From positions 372,001 to 436,000 of the forward strand of contig NZ_CP040695.2 of the NCBI RefSeq assembly GCF_005954645.2: 64,000 nucleotides of DNA, written 5' to 3'. Position numbers and translations under genes: made by a program. Shown piece after piece: positions 10,371 through 20,297 of the stretch. This DNA is from Nocardioides sp. S-1144. Its GTDB lineage: Bacteria; Actinomycetota; Actinomycetes; Propionibacteriales; Nocardioidaceae. The notes beneath the pieces were generated by a model, which saw only the letters and a program-made list of their open reading frames with translations, had not been told where the DNA came from and did no database searches. Each line of letters begins with the position of its first letter. The first letter of the stretch is position 1.

Positions 10371-10397
10371 TTTCCGGTGCGACCACCGGGCCGGAAA
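10371..10397 (+). promoter_or_regulatory. Inverted repeat in the narK leader
   Basis: TTTCCGG (10371-10377) and CCGGAAA (10391-10397) flank a 13-bp spacer, ending 24 bp before narK. Just upstream, 10306-10363 is a run of degenerate GTGAGG/GCGAGG direct repeats. This could be an operator for nitrogen or nitrate control. It is not a clear GlnR box, so the regulator is unassigned. Confidence 0.35.
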
Positions 10398-10421
10398 CCT
10401 CGCGGCCCTGGACTGGTCACC

Positions 10422-11924
10422 ATGACGACGACCGCCCCGGACCCCACGACGAACGCGACGCCGGCGCCGTCCGGCCGATCCGGCCGGCACTGGATCACCG
10501 ATTGGCGCCCCGAGGACGCGGAGTTCTGGGAGAACGGCGGGCGCCGGGTCGCCCGGCGCAACCTGGTCTGGTCGATCTTCGCCGAGCACCTCGGCTTCTC
10601 GGTGTGGCTCATCTGGAGCGTGAGCTCGGCCTTCCTCGTGGCGCAGGGCTTCGCCTTCGACGCCCAGCAGCTCTTCCTGCTCGTCGCGCTGCCCAACCTC
10701 GTGGGCTCGCTGCTGCGGCTGCCCTACACCTTCGCCGTGCCCCGGTTCGGCGGGCGGAACTGGACGATGGTCAGCGCCGCGCTCCTGCTCGTGCCCACCC
10801 TGCTGTTCGCCCACGTCGTGCAGCAGCCCGGGACGCCGTACTGGGTCTTCTGCGTCATCGCCGCCACCGCCGGCTTCGGCGGCGGCAACTTCGCCTCGTC
10901 GATGGCCAACATCAACTTCTTCTACCCGGCCGCCCAGAAGGGCGCCGCGCTCGGGCTCAACGCCGCCGGCGGCAACCTCGGGGTCTCGCTGGTCCAGCTG
11001 CTGCTGCCGGTGGTCGTCGGCGGCGCGGGGATCTTCGGGCTGGTCCGGGCCCGCGAGTCGGGCATCGACCTGCAGTACGCCGCCTACGCCTACGCCGCGC
11101 TCGCCGTGGTCGCGGTCGTCGCGGCCGCGCTGCGGATGGACAACCTGAGCAGCGCGGTCTCCAGCCCGCGCGAGCAGCTGCGGGTGGTCCGGAACCGGCA
11201 GACGTGGGTGATGTCGCTGCTCTACGTCGGCACCTTCGGCTCGTTCATCGGCTACTCCGCCGCGATGCCCCTCCTGATCAAGATCAACTTCTGGGTGCCC
11301 GACCCGGCGCCGCTCGGCACCGGCGTCTTCTTCGCCTACTACGCCTTCCTCGGCGCCGGCGTCGGCTCGCTGACCCGGCCGCTGGGCGGCTGGCTGGCCG
11401 ACCGGTTCGGCGGCGCCCGGGTGACCCTGGCGGCGTTCGGCGGGATGGTCGTCTTCACCCTCCTCGTGCTGTGGACCCTCACGCGGCTGACGCCGAACCC
11501 GTCCGCCGACCCCGCGGTCGCCCTGGACAACCGGTCCTGGTTCCCGTGGTTCCTGGCCTTCTTCCTCTGCGTCTTCGCCAGCAGCGGGATCGGCAACGGC
11601 TCGACGTACAAGATGATCCCGGCGATCTTCCGCACCGAGGCCGAGCGCGCCACCACCCCGCACACCGAGGAGCGCGCCGCCGCCGTCCACGAGGCGACCC
11701 GGCAGTCCTCGGCGGCCATCGGGATCATCGGCGCGGTCGGCGCGATCGGCGGGTTCCTGATCCCGCTGGCCTTCGCCGCGCCGTGGGTGGAGGACCCGCT
11801 GGCCGCGACCAGGGGCGCCTTCGTGGTCTTCACCTGCTTCTACCTCGTCTGCGCCGCCGTCACCTACGCCGTCTACCTGCGCCGCTCGTCGGCGGCCACC
11901 AGCCTGGCCTCGGCGGGGATCTGA
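10422..11924 (+). CDS. narK: NarK-type nitrate/nitrite transporter (MFS)
   Basis: A 500-residue protein with 12 predicted membrane helices. It carries the nitrate-porter signature GFGGGNFASSMANINFFYP in helix 5 and a related glycine-rich segment in the second half (SSGIGNGSTYKMIPAIF). The ATG at 10422 was chosen because the residues before it in the longer frame are basic and repeat-derived. As the first gene of the nitrate/nitrite reductase operon it should import nitrate for assimilation. Its stop abuts the nitrate reductase GTG directly. Confidence 0.95.
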   Translation: MTTTAPDPTTNATPAPSGRSGRHWITDWRPEDAEFWENGGRRVARRNLVWSIFAEHLGFSVWLIWSVSSAFLVAQGFAFDAQQLFLLVALPNLVGSLLRLPYTFAVPRFGGRNWTMVSAALLLVPTLLFAHVVQQPGTPYWVFCVIAATAGFGGGNFASSMANINFFYPAAQKGAALGLNAAGGNLGVSLVQLLLPVVVGGAGIFGLVRARESGIDLQYAAYAYAALAVVAVVAAALRMDNLSSAVSSPREQLRVVRNRQTWVMSLLYVGTFGSFIGYSAAMPLLIKINFWVPDPAPLGTGVFFAYYAFLGAGVGSLTRPLGGWLADRFGGARVTLAAFGGMVVFTLLVLWTLTRLTPNPSADPAVALDNRSWFPWFLAFFLCVFASSGIGNGSTYKMIPAIFRTEAERATTPHTEERAAAVHEATRQSSAAIGIIGAVGAIGGFLIPLAFAAPWVEDPLAATRGAFVVFTCFYLVCAAVTYAVYLRRSSAATSLASAGI

Positions 11925-13963
<2,039 letters not shown>

Positions 13964-13967
<4 letters not shown>

Positions 13968-15373
13968 GCCCCGGACGCGTCGTCGTGGTGGGCGCCGGCA
14001 TGGCCGCCGTCCGGCTGGTCGAGGGCCTGGCCGGCAGCGGGCACCGCGTGACCCTGGTCGGCGACGAGCCGCACCTGCCCTACAACCGGATCCTGCTCTC
14101 GGCCGTGCTCGAGGGCACCCACACCGCCGGGGCGCTCACCCTCCGCTCGCGCCGGTGGTACGCCGACCACGACGTCGACCTCCGCCTCGGCACCCGCGTG
14201 CTCGCGGTCGAGCGGGCCGCGCGTGAGGTGCTGCTCGTCGACGGCACGCGGATCGGCTACGACCGGCTCGTCCTGGCGACCGGCGCGATCCCCACCCTCC
14301 CGCCGATCCGCGGGCTGGTGCGCCTCGACGGCCGGCTGCACGAGCGGGTGCACGCCTTCCGCAGCCTCGACGACTGCCGGCGCCTCGACGCCGCGGTGCC
14401 ACAGGCGCGGCGGGCCGTCGTCGTCGGTGGCGGGCTGCTCGGGCTCCAGGTGGCGCGCGCGCTCGCCGTCCGCGGGCTGGCGACCGAGGTCGTCGAGGGC
14501 GGGGAGCACCTGCTGCGCGGCCAGGTCGGCCCCGCCGCCGGCGCGGTCCTGGCCCGCGACCTGCGCCGGCTCGGGACCGAGGTCTACACCGGAGCCCGCG
14601 CCGTCCGCCTCGCCGACGGGCCGGCCACCGGGCCGGCCGGGCTGCGGCTCGACAACGGGCACGTCCTGGAGACCGACCTCGTCGTCCTCACCGCCGGCGG
14701 TCGGCCGTCGACCGCGCTGGCGCGGGCCGCCGGCCTCGAGGTCCGCCGCGGCGTCGTCGTCGACGAGCACCTCACCACCAGCGACCCGGCGGTCCACGCG
14801 ATCGGGGACGGCGCCCAGCGCGGCGAGCGCACCACCGGGTTCGTGCCGCCGGCGTGGGAGCAGGCCGAGGTGCTCGCCGCCCACCTGCGTGGTCGCGCGG
14901 CGACCTACGACGGCAGCCGGGTCGTCGCCCGGCTCCGCGCCACCGACCTCGACGTCGCGGTGCTCGGGGACGCCGACGCCACCGGCGACGTCGTCGAGGT
15001 GTCGAACCCGGTGGCCGGGTCGCACCGGCGGCTCGTCGTCCGCGACGGACGGATCCGCGCCGCCACCCTCGTCGGGGACCTGTCCCGCGTCGGCCTGATC
15101 ACCCAGCACTTCGACCGTGGCACGGTCCTCGGCCCGCACGAGCCCGGCGACCTGCTCATGGTCGAGCGCCCGGCCCGCCCGGCCCGCCCGGCCGCCGTCC
15201 CCGACGACGCCGAGGTCTGCGCCTGCGCCGGCGTCACCGCCGGCCGGGTCCGCGCCTGCTCCTCCCTCGAGGACGTCCGCGACACCACCCGCGCCACCAC
15301 CGGCTGCGGCGGCTGCGCCCCGGCCGTCCGCCAGCTCCTCGCCCACCGCACCCTGGAGGTATCCCCGTCGTGA
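13964..15373 (+). CDS. FAD-dependent oxidoreductase with C-terminal BFD-like [2Fe-2S] domain (nitrate reductase electron-transfer subunit)
   Basis: A 469-residue pyridine-nucleotide-disulfide oxidoreductase: an FAD-binding start RVVVVGAGMAAVRLVEGL, a second Rossmann motif VVVGGGLLGLQVARAL near residue 145 for NAD(P)H, and AIGDGA near the end of the flavin domain. Residues 419-451 hold a bacterioferritin-associated-ferredoxin-like cluster site, C419-X-C421-X26-C448-X2-C451. The layout resembles the front half of NirB and Bacillus NasB, so passing electrons from NAD(P)H to the upstream nitrate reductase is the most economical role (inference). The GTG overlaps the upstream stop. Confidence 0.85.
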
Positions 15374-17910
15374 TGGCCCCGCACCCCGTCCACCAGCGCC
15401 GGCAGCTCGTCGTCCTCGGCCACGGCATGGTCGGCCACCGGTTCGTCCAGGCCGCGATCGAGCGCGGCCTCACCGAGACCCACGACGTCGTCGTGGTCGG
15501 CGCGGAGGCGCTGCCGGCCTACGACCGGGTCGCCCTCACGTCGTTCTTCGAGGTCGGCGCCGACGCCCTGTCCCTCCTCCCCGGGGGCGCGTACGACGAC
15601 CCGCGGGTCCGCGTGCTCCTCGCCACGGAGGCGGTCGGGTTCGACCCCGCGACGCGCACCGTGCTGCTCGACACCGGCGACGTGCTCGCCTACGACGAGC
15701 TCGTGCTGGCGACCGGCGCGGCGCCGTTCGTGCCGCCGGTGCCGGGCCACGACCTGCCCGGCACCTTCGTCTACCGCACCATCGAGGACCTGGAGGCGAT
15801 CCGGGCGGCCGCGGCCACCGCGAGCGTCGGTGCCGTCGTCGGCGGGGGGCTGCTCGGGCTGGAGGCGGCCAAGGCCCTGGCCGACCTCGGCCTCGAGACC
15901 CACGTCGTGGAGATGGCGCCCCGGCTGATGGCGGTGCAGGTCGACGACGCCGGCGGCGCCACCCTGCGCCGCCACGTCGAGGGGCTCGGGCTGCACGTCC
16001 ACACCGGCGCGACCACGACCGCCGTCCTCGGCGAGACGCACGTCACCGGCCTCGGGCTGAGGGACGCCGAGCCCGTCGCGGCCGACCTGGTCGTCTTCTC
16101 CGCCGGCATCCGGCCCCGCGACGCGCTCGCCCGCGCCGCCGGCCTCACGGTGGCGGAGCGGGGCGGCGTCCTGGTCGACGAGCAGTGCCGCACCTCCGAC
16201 CCGCACGTGTGGGCGGTCGGCGAGTGCGCGGCCCCGGGCGGCCGGGTCTACGGGCTGGTCGCGCCCGGCTACGCGATGGCCGAGGTCGCCGTCGACGCGC
16301 TGGTCGGCGGCGACGGTGCCTTCACCGGCGCCGACACCTCGACCAAGCTCAAGCTGATGGGCGTCGACGTCGCCTCCTTCGGCGACGCGTTCGCGACCAC
16401 CGACGGCGCCCTCGAGCTCGTCTACTCCGACGCCGTCGCCGGGGTCTACAAGAAGCTCGTCGTCAGCGACGACGGCGCCCGGCTGCTCGGCGGGGTGCTG
16501 GTCGGCGACGCCTCCGCCTACGGCGTGCTGCGCCCGATGGTGGCCACCGCGACGAACCCGGGCATCGCGCTGCCCGAGAACCCGGAGGAGCTGATCCTGC
16601 CGGTCACCGCCGGTGCCGGGGCGCAGCTCGCCCTGCCCGACACGGCGCAGGTCTGCTCGTGCAACGACGTCAGCAAGGCCGACATCCTCGCCGCGGCCGA
16701 GGCCGGCGGGACGACCCGGGCCGGCGCGACCTGCGGGTCGTGCAAGACGCTGACCAGGAAGATCATCGAGGACTGGTTCGAGACGCAGGGCAAGGTCGTC
16801 GACCGGAGCCTGTGCGAGCACTTCCCGCTCACCCGCCAGGAGCTCTTCGACGTCGTCGCCGTGCACGGGCACACCTCCTTCGACGCCGTGGTCGCCCGGC
16901 ACGGCACCGGGCGGGGCTGCGACGTCTGCAAGCCGACCGTCGCCTCGGTGCTGGCCAGCCAGCTCAACCACCACGTGCTGGACGAGGGTGCGCGCACCAC
17001 GCAGGACACCAACGACGCCTACCTCGCCAACATCCAGCGCAACGGCACCTACTCGGTCGTCCCGCGCATCCCCGGGGGCGAGATCGACCCGGCGAAGCTG
17101 ATCGTGATCGGGGAGGTCGCCCGCGACTTCGGGCTCTACACGAAGATCACCGGCGGGCAGCGCATCGACCTGTTCGGCGCCCGGATGGAGGAGCTGCCCG
17201 CGATCTGGCGCCGGCTCGTCGACGCCGGCTTCGAGTCCGGCCACGCCTACGGCAAGTCGCTGCGCACGGTGAAGTCGTGCGTCGGCTCGACGTGGTGCCG
17301 CTACGGCGTCCAGGACTCCGTGCAGCTCGCCATCGACCTGGAGCTGCGCTACCGCGGGCTGCGCTCGCCGCACAAGCTCAAGGGCGGCGTCTCCGGGTGC
17401 GCGCGGGAGTGTGCGGAGGCCCGCGGCAAGGACTTCGGCGTCATCGCCACCGAGAAGGGCTGGAACCTCTACGTCGGCGGCAACGGCGGCGCCACCCCGG
17501 TCCACGCGCGGCTGCTCGCCGGCGACCTCGACACCGAGACGCTGGTCCGCTACCTCGACCGGTTCCTCATGTACTACGTCCGCACCGCCGACCGGCTCCA
17601 GCGCACCGCGCCCTGGGTCGACTCCCTCGACGGCGGGCTCGACCGGGTCCGCGCGGTCGTCGTGGACGACGTCCTCGGCCTCGGCTCGGAGCTCGAGGCC
17701 GCAATGGGCCGGCACGTCGGCGGGTACTTCGACGAGTGGAAGGCGACCCTGGAGGACCCCGACAAGCTGCGCCGGTTCGTCTCGTTCGTCAACGCCCCCG
17801 ACGTCCCCGACCCCCACATCGAGTTCCGCTCCGAGCGCGGCCAGGACGTGCCGGCCGACTCCGCCGGGCCGGTCTCGCTGGGCGCCACGATCCCGGTCGG
17901 CGCCCCGTGA
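15373..17910 (+). CDS. nirB: NAD(P)H nitrite reductase large subunit
   Basis: An 845-residue siroheme enzyme reducing nitrite to ammonium. Order of domains: FAD (from residue 10, LVVLGHGMVGHRFV), NADH-binding (GAVVGGGLLGLEAAKAL), BFD-like [2Fe-2S] cluster C428/C430/C454/C457, a second cysteine-containing region near 515, then the sulfite/nitrite reductase half. The siroheme-[4Fe-4S] ligands C636-X5-C642 and C676-X3-C680 are intact (KSCVGSTWCRYG, GGVSGCARECAEARG). The ATG at 15373 overlaps the upstream stop (TGATG). The nirD gene follows with a GTGA overlap. Confidence 0.96.
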   Translation: MAPHPVHQRRQLVVLGHGMVGHRFVQAAIERGLTETHDVVVVGAEALPAYDRVALTSFFEVGADALSLLPGGAYDDPRVRVLLATEAVGFDPATRTVLLDTGDVLAYDELVLATGAAPFVPPVPGHDLPGTFVYRTIEDLEAIRAAAATASVGAVVGGGLLGLEAAKALADLGLETHVVEMAPRLMAVQVDDAGGATLRRHVEGLGLHVHTGATTTAVLGETHVTGLGLRDAEPVAADLVVFSAGIRPRDALARAAGLTVAERGGVLVDEQCRTSDPHVWAVGECAAPGGRVYGLVAPGYAMAEVAVDALVGGDGAFTGADTSTKLKLMGVDVASFGDAFATTDGALELVYSDAVAGVYKKLVVSDDGARLLGGVLVGDASAYGVLRPMVATATNPGIALPENPEELILPVTAGAGAQLALPDTAQVCSCNDVSKADILAAAEAGGTTRAGATCGSCKTLTRKIIEDWFETQGKVVDRSLCEHFPLTRQELFDVVAVHGHTSFDAVVARHGTGRGCDVCKPTVASVLASQLNHHVLDEGARTTQDTNDAYLANIQRNGTYSVVPRIPGGEIDPAKLIVIGEVARDFGLYTKITGGQRIDLFGARMEELPAIWRRLVDAGFESGHAYGKSLRTVKSCVGSTWCRYGVQDSVQLAIDLELRYRGLRSPHKLKGGVSGCARECAEARGKDFGVIATEKGWNLYVGGNGGATPVHARLLAGDLDTETLVRYLDRFLMYYVRTADRLQRTAPWVDSLDGGLDRVRAVVVDDVLGLGSELEAAMGRHVGGYFDEWKATLEDPDKLRRFVSFVNAPDVPDPHIEFRSERGQDVPADSAGPVSLGATIPVGAP

Positions 17911-18254
17911 GCGGCCCCCCGACGTGGACGACGGTCTGCCGGCTCGACGACATCGAGGTCGAGGGCGGCGTGCTCGCCCTCGTGGGCGGGGAGGCGGTCG
18001 CCGTCTTCCGCACCCACGACGACGAGGTCCACGCGCTGTCCAACTACGACCCGATCGGTCGCGCCTCGGTGCTGGCCCGTGGGATCGTGGGCACGCGGGG
18101 AGGCGTCCCGTACGTCGCCTCGCCCCTGCACAAGCAGGGCTACGACCTGCGCACCGGTCGGTGCCTGGACGACGAGGAGGTCCGCGTGGCGACGTACGAC
18201 GTGGCCGTCCGCGACGGAGTGGTGCTGGTCGCCCCCGGACCGCCGCATGCCTGA
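17907..18254 (+). CDS. nirD: Nitrite reductase small subunit (Rieske-like NirD)
   Basis: A 115-residue Rieske-fold subunit of the NirBD complex. The conserved NirD segments NYDPIGRASVLARGIVG and VASPLHKQGYDLRTG are present. The Cys/His iron ligands of true Rieske proteins are absent, as is normal for NirD, so it should not carry a cluster. GTG at 17907 overlaps the nirB stop. Its last eight bases overlap the start of the HemD-like gene. Confidence 0.92.
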   Translation: MSGPPTWTTVCRLDDIEVEGGVLALVGGEAVAVFRTHDDEVHALSNYDPIGRASVLARGIVGTRGGVPYVASPLHKQGYDLRTGRCLDDEEVRVATYDVAVRDGVVLVAPGPPHA

Positions 18255-19368
18255 GCCCGGCCGCGGCCCGCTCTCCGGGTTCCGGATCGGCGTGACCGCG
18301 GCCCGCAAGGTCGAGGAGCAGGTCGCGCTGCTCGAGCGGCGCGGCGCCGACGTCGTCTGGGCGCCGGCGCTCTCCCTGGAGCCCAACCACGTCGACGAGG
18401 CGTCGCTGCGCGCGGCCACCGACGACGTCCTGGCCCGCCCGGTCGACATCTTCCTGGCCACCACCGGGATCGGCCTCAAGGCCTGGTTCGCCGCCGCCGA
18501 GTCGTGGGGGACCCTCGACCGGCTCCTCGAGCACCTCGGGCGCGCCGAGATCCTCGCGCGCGGACCCAAGAGCGTCGGCGCGCTGCGCCGGCGCGGGCTG
18601 CGCGAGCTGTGGGCCCCGGAGTCGGAGGCGTTCGACGACGTCCTGGCCCACCTGCGCGGCCGCGACCTGACCGGACGCCGGATCGTCGTCCAGGAGCACG
18701 GCCAGTCGCTGTCGATGGCCGCGCACGCGCTGCGCCGGCGGGGCGCGGAGGTCACCACCGTGACCGTCTACCGGGTCGAGAGCGCCGAGGACCCGGGACC
18801 GGTCTTCCACCTCGTCGACGAGATCGCCGAGCGCACCGTGCACGCCGTCACCTTCACCGCGGCGCCGGCCGTCGCGGCGCTGATGGAGGCCGCCGGGTCG
18901 ACGGGTCGGCGCGAGGAGGTCATCGGCGCGTTCCAGGCCGACGTCCTCGCCTCGTGCGTCGGACCGGTCACCGCGGCGGCCTTCGAGATGTGGGGCGTGC
19001 CGTCGATCTACCCCGACCGGTCGCGGCTCGTGGCGATGGTCAAGCAGCTCGAGACCGAGCTCCCGTCGCGCTCGGACGGGCTGTCGCTGGATGTGGCGGG
19101 CCACACACTCCTGGTGCACGCCGACGAGGTCCTGGTCGACGGCGCGGAGGTGCGGCTCTCACCCGCGCCGCTCGCCGTTCTCCACGCCCTGCTGGTGAAT
19201 CCCGGTCACGTGGTGTCCCGGCGCGACCTCCTCGCGGCCCTCCCGTCGGGCACGGCGGGGTCCGAGCACGCCGTCGAGATGGCGGTCGCCCGGTTGCGTG
19301 CCGCGGTCGGGACGCGCATAGTCCAGACCGTGGTGAAACGTGGATACCGGCTGGCCGTGACCGCATGA
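18247..19368 (+). CDS. Uroporphyrinogen-III synthase-like domain fused to an OmpR-type DNA-binding domain
   Basis: A 373-residue protein. Residues about 10-262 are a HemD fold (GFRIGVTAARKVEEQVALLERRGA start, TTGIGLKAWF, ASCVGPVTAAAFEMWGV). Residues about 275-373 are a winged helix of the OmpR/PhoB type (LSPAPLAVLHALLVNPGHVV then TVVKRGYRL). The same fusion lies near nirBD and narK3 in M. tuberculosis (Rv0260c). It may act as a regulator of the nitrate/siroheme operon, as a siroheme-pathway enzyme, or both; catalysis cannot be judged from sequence. The ATG lies within the last codons of nirD, giving an 8-bp overlap. Confidence 0.88.
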   Translation: MPEPGRGPLSGFRIGVTAARKVEEQVALLERRGADVVWAPALSLEPNHVDEASLRAATDDVLARPVDIFLATTGIGLKAWFAAAESWGTLDRLLEHLGRAEILARGPKSVGALRRRGLRELWAPESEAFDDVLAHLRGRDLTGRRIVVQEHGQSLSMAAHALRRRGAEVTTVTVYRVESAEDPGPVFHLVDEIAERTVHAVTFTAAPAVAALMEAAGSTGRREEVIGAFQADVLASCVGPVTAAAFEMWGVPSIYPDRSRLVAMVKQLETELPSRSDGLSLDVAGHTLLVHADEVLVDGAEVRLSPAPLAVLHALLVNPGHVVSRRDLLAALPSGTAGSEHAVEMAVARLRAAVGTRIVQTVVKRGYRLAVTA

Positions 19369-20051
19369 CGACGCACGGGCCGGCGCACCAGCTCGTGCTC
19401 GTCGCCCACGGCACCCGCAACGTCGACGGCAACCAGGTGTCGCGCGCGGTCGCCGTCGCCGCGGGCGAGCGGCTGGGCATCCCCTCCCGCGCCGCCTTCG
19501 TCGAGCTGTCCGAGCCGCTGTTCTCCGACGTGATGGTCGAGGTCGACGTGCCCGTCGTCGTCGTCCCGATGCTCCTGTCGACCGGCTTCCACGTGCGCAC
19601 CGACCTCCCGGAGGCGGTCGCCAAGGCGTCGGTGCCGGTCACCCTCGGCACGCCGCTCGGGCCCGACCCGCTCCTGGCGGCCGCCCAGGTCGAGCGGCTC
19701 CTCGAGGCCGGGGCCGAGCGCGCCCAGCGCGTCGTCCTGGTCGCCGCCGGCTCCTCCGACGAGGCCGCCACCTGCGACCAGGTGGGCGCCGTCGCCCTGC
19801 TCGCCCGCGCCTGGGGCTCGCCGGTCGAGCTCGCCACGCTCTCGGGGCACGGACCCCGCCCGGCGGATGTCGTCCGGCCCGGCGACGCGGTGTCGCCCTA
19901 CCTGCTCTCGCCCGGGTTCTTCCACGACCGCACCCGCCGCGAGGCCGGCGAGGGGGTCGTCGTGGCCGACGTCATCGGGCCGCACCCGCGCGTCGTCGAC
20001 CTGGTGGTCGAGCGCGCCGAGCAGCTCATGGCGCGATCCTCAGCCGACTGA
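19365..20051 (+). CDS. CbiX-type sirohydrochlorin chelatase family protein
   Basis: A 228-residue two-repeat chelatase-like protein. The first half starts LVLVAHGTRNVDGNQ and has the metal-binding HGT motif, then VVVVPMLLSTGFHVRTDLP. The second half has VLVAAGSSDEAATCDQV and the matching LLSPGFFHDR. The family inserts Fe2+ or Co2+ into sirohydrochlorin; beside nirB, siroheme synthesis for nitrite reductase is the likely use. The ATG overlaps the previous stop (ATGA). It ends the nitrate operon. Confidence 0.87.
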   Translation: MTTHGPAHQLVLVAHGTRNVDGNQVSRAVAVAAGERLGIPSRAAFVELSEPLFSDVMVEVDVPVVVVPMLLSTGFHVRTDLPEAVAKASVPVTLGTPLGPDPLLAAAQVERLLEAGAERAQRVVLVAAGSSDEAATCDQVGAVALLARAWGSPVELATLSGHGPRPADVVRPGDAVSPYLLSPGFFHDRTRREAGEGVVVADVIGPHPRVVDLVVERAEQLMARSSAD

Positions 20052-20226
20052 CCAGCCCGGCGTCGTCGAAGACGAACCGGAACCGCAGGTCGACCGGGCT
20101 GCCCGGGAAGTCGCCCGAGACCCGCGCGACCGCGGTCCAGCCGGCACTGAGGGGCGCGGACGGCTCCGGTCGGGGCGACCCCGGGTCGGCCCTGGCGACG
20201 AGGGCGCTCCCGTGGTGTGATGAGGG
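20026..20226 (-). pseudogene. Remnant of an NTF2/SnoaL-like gene, C-terminal part only
   Basis: Reading the minus strand, 67 codons without a start codon end in a TGA at 20026-20028. The last third reads like the end of a SnoaL/NTF2-like domain: AGWTAVARVSG, then PVDLRFRFVFDDAGLVSRL. An in-frame TGA at 20227-20229 closes the frame upstream and no ATG/GTG/TTG occurs in between. The 3' end overlaps the chelatase gene by 26 bp, and the 5' side is cut off by the fdhA promoter. Interpretation as a decayed gene rests on protein-like composition only. Confidence 0.45.
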
Positions 20227-20231
20227 TCACG
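20216..20231 (+). promoter_or_regulatory. Crp-type operator upstream of fdhA
   Basis: TGTGATGAGGGTCACG matches TGTGA-N6-TCACA with one mismatch at the last base. Its centre is about 75 bp before the fdhA start codon. Regulation by the nearby Crp protein is inference. Confidence 0.5.
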
Positions 20232-20297
20232 CAGGGCGGGTCATCGACCCCGGCGATCGCGGGGGTTGGGCCGGTCCACCATCGAGGAGGCCGCACC

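Noticed and set aside
17907..18254. NirD as a Rieske cluster protein with lost ligands
   Set aside because: Absence of Cys/His ligands is normal for NirD, so it is not a degenerated cluster site.
14905..19119. 1404-residue minus-strand open frame opposite nirB and hemD-like genes
   Set aside because: Antisense shadow of well-supported nitrite reductase genes; composition is not protein-like.
20253..20260. GCGATCGC near fdhA as a further copy of the 5'-end palindromes
   Set aside because: Only the 8-bp core matches; the octamer also occurs inside ordinary genes in this GC-rich window.
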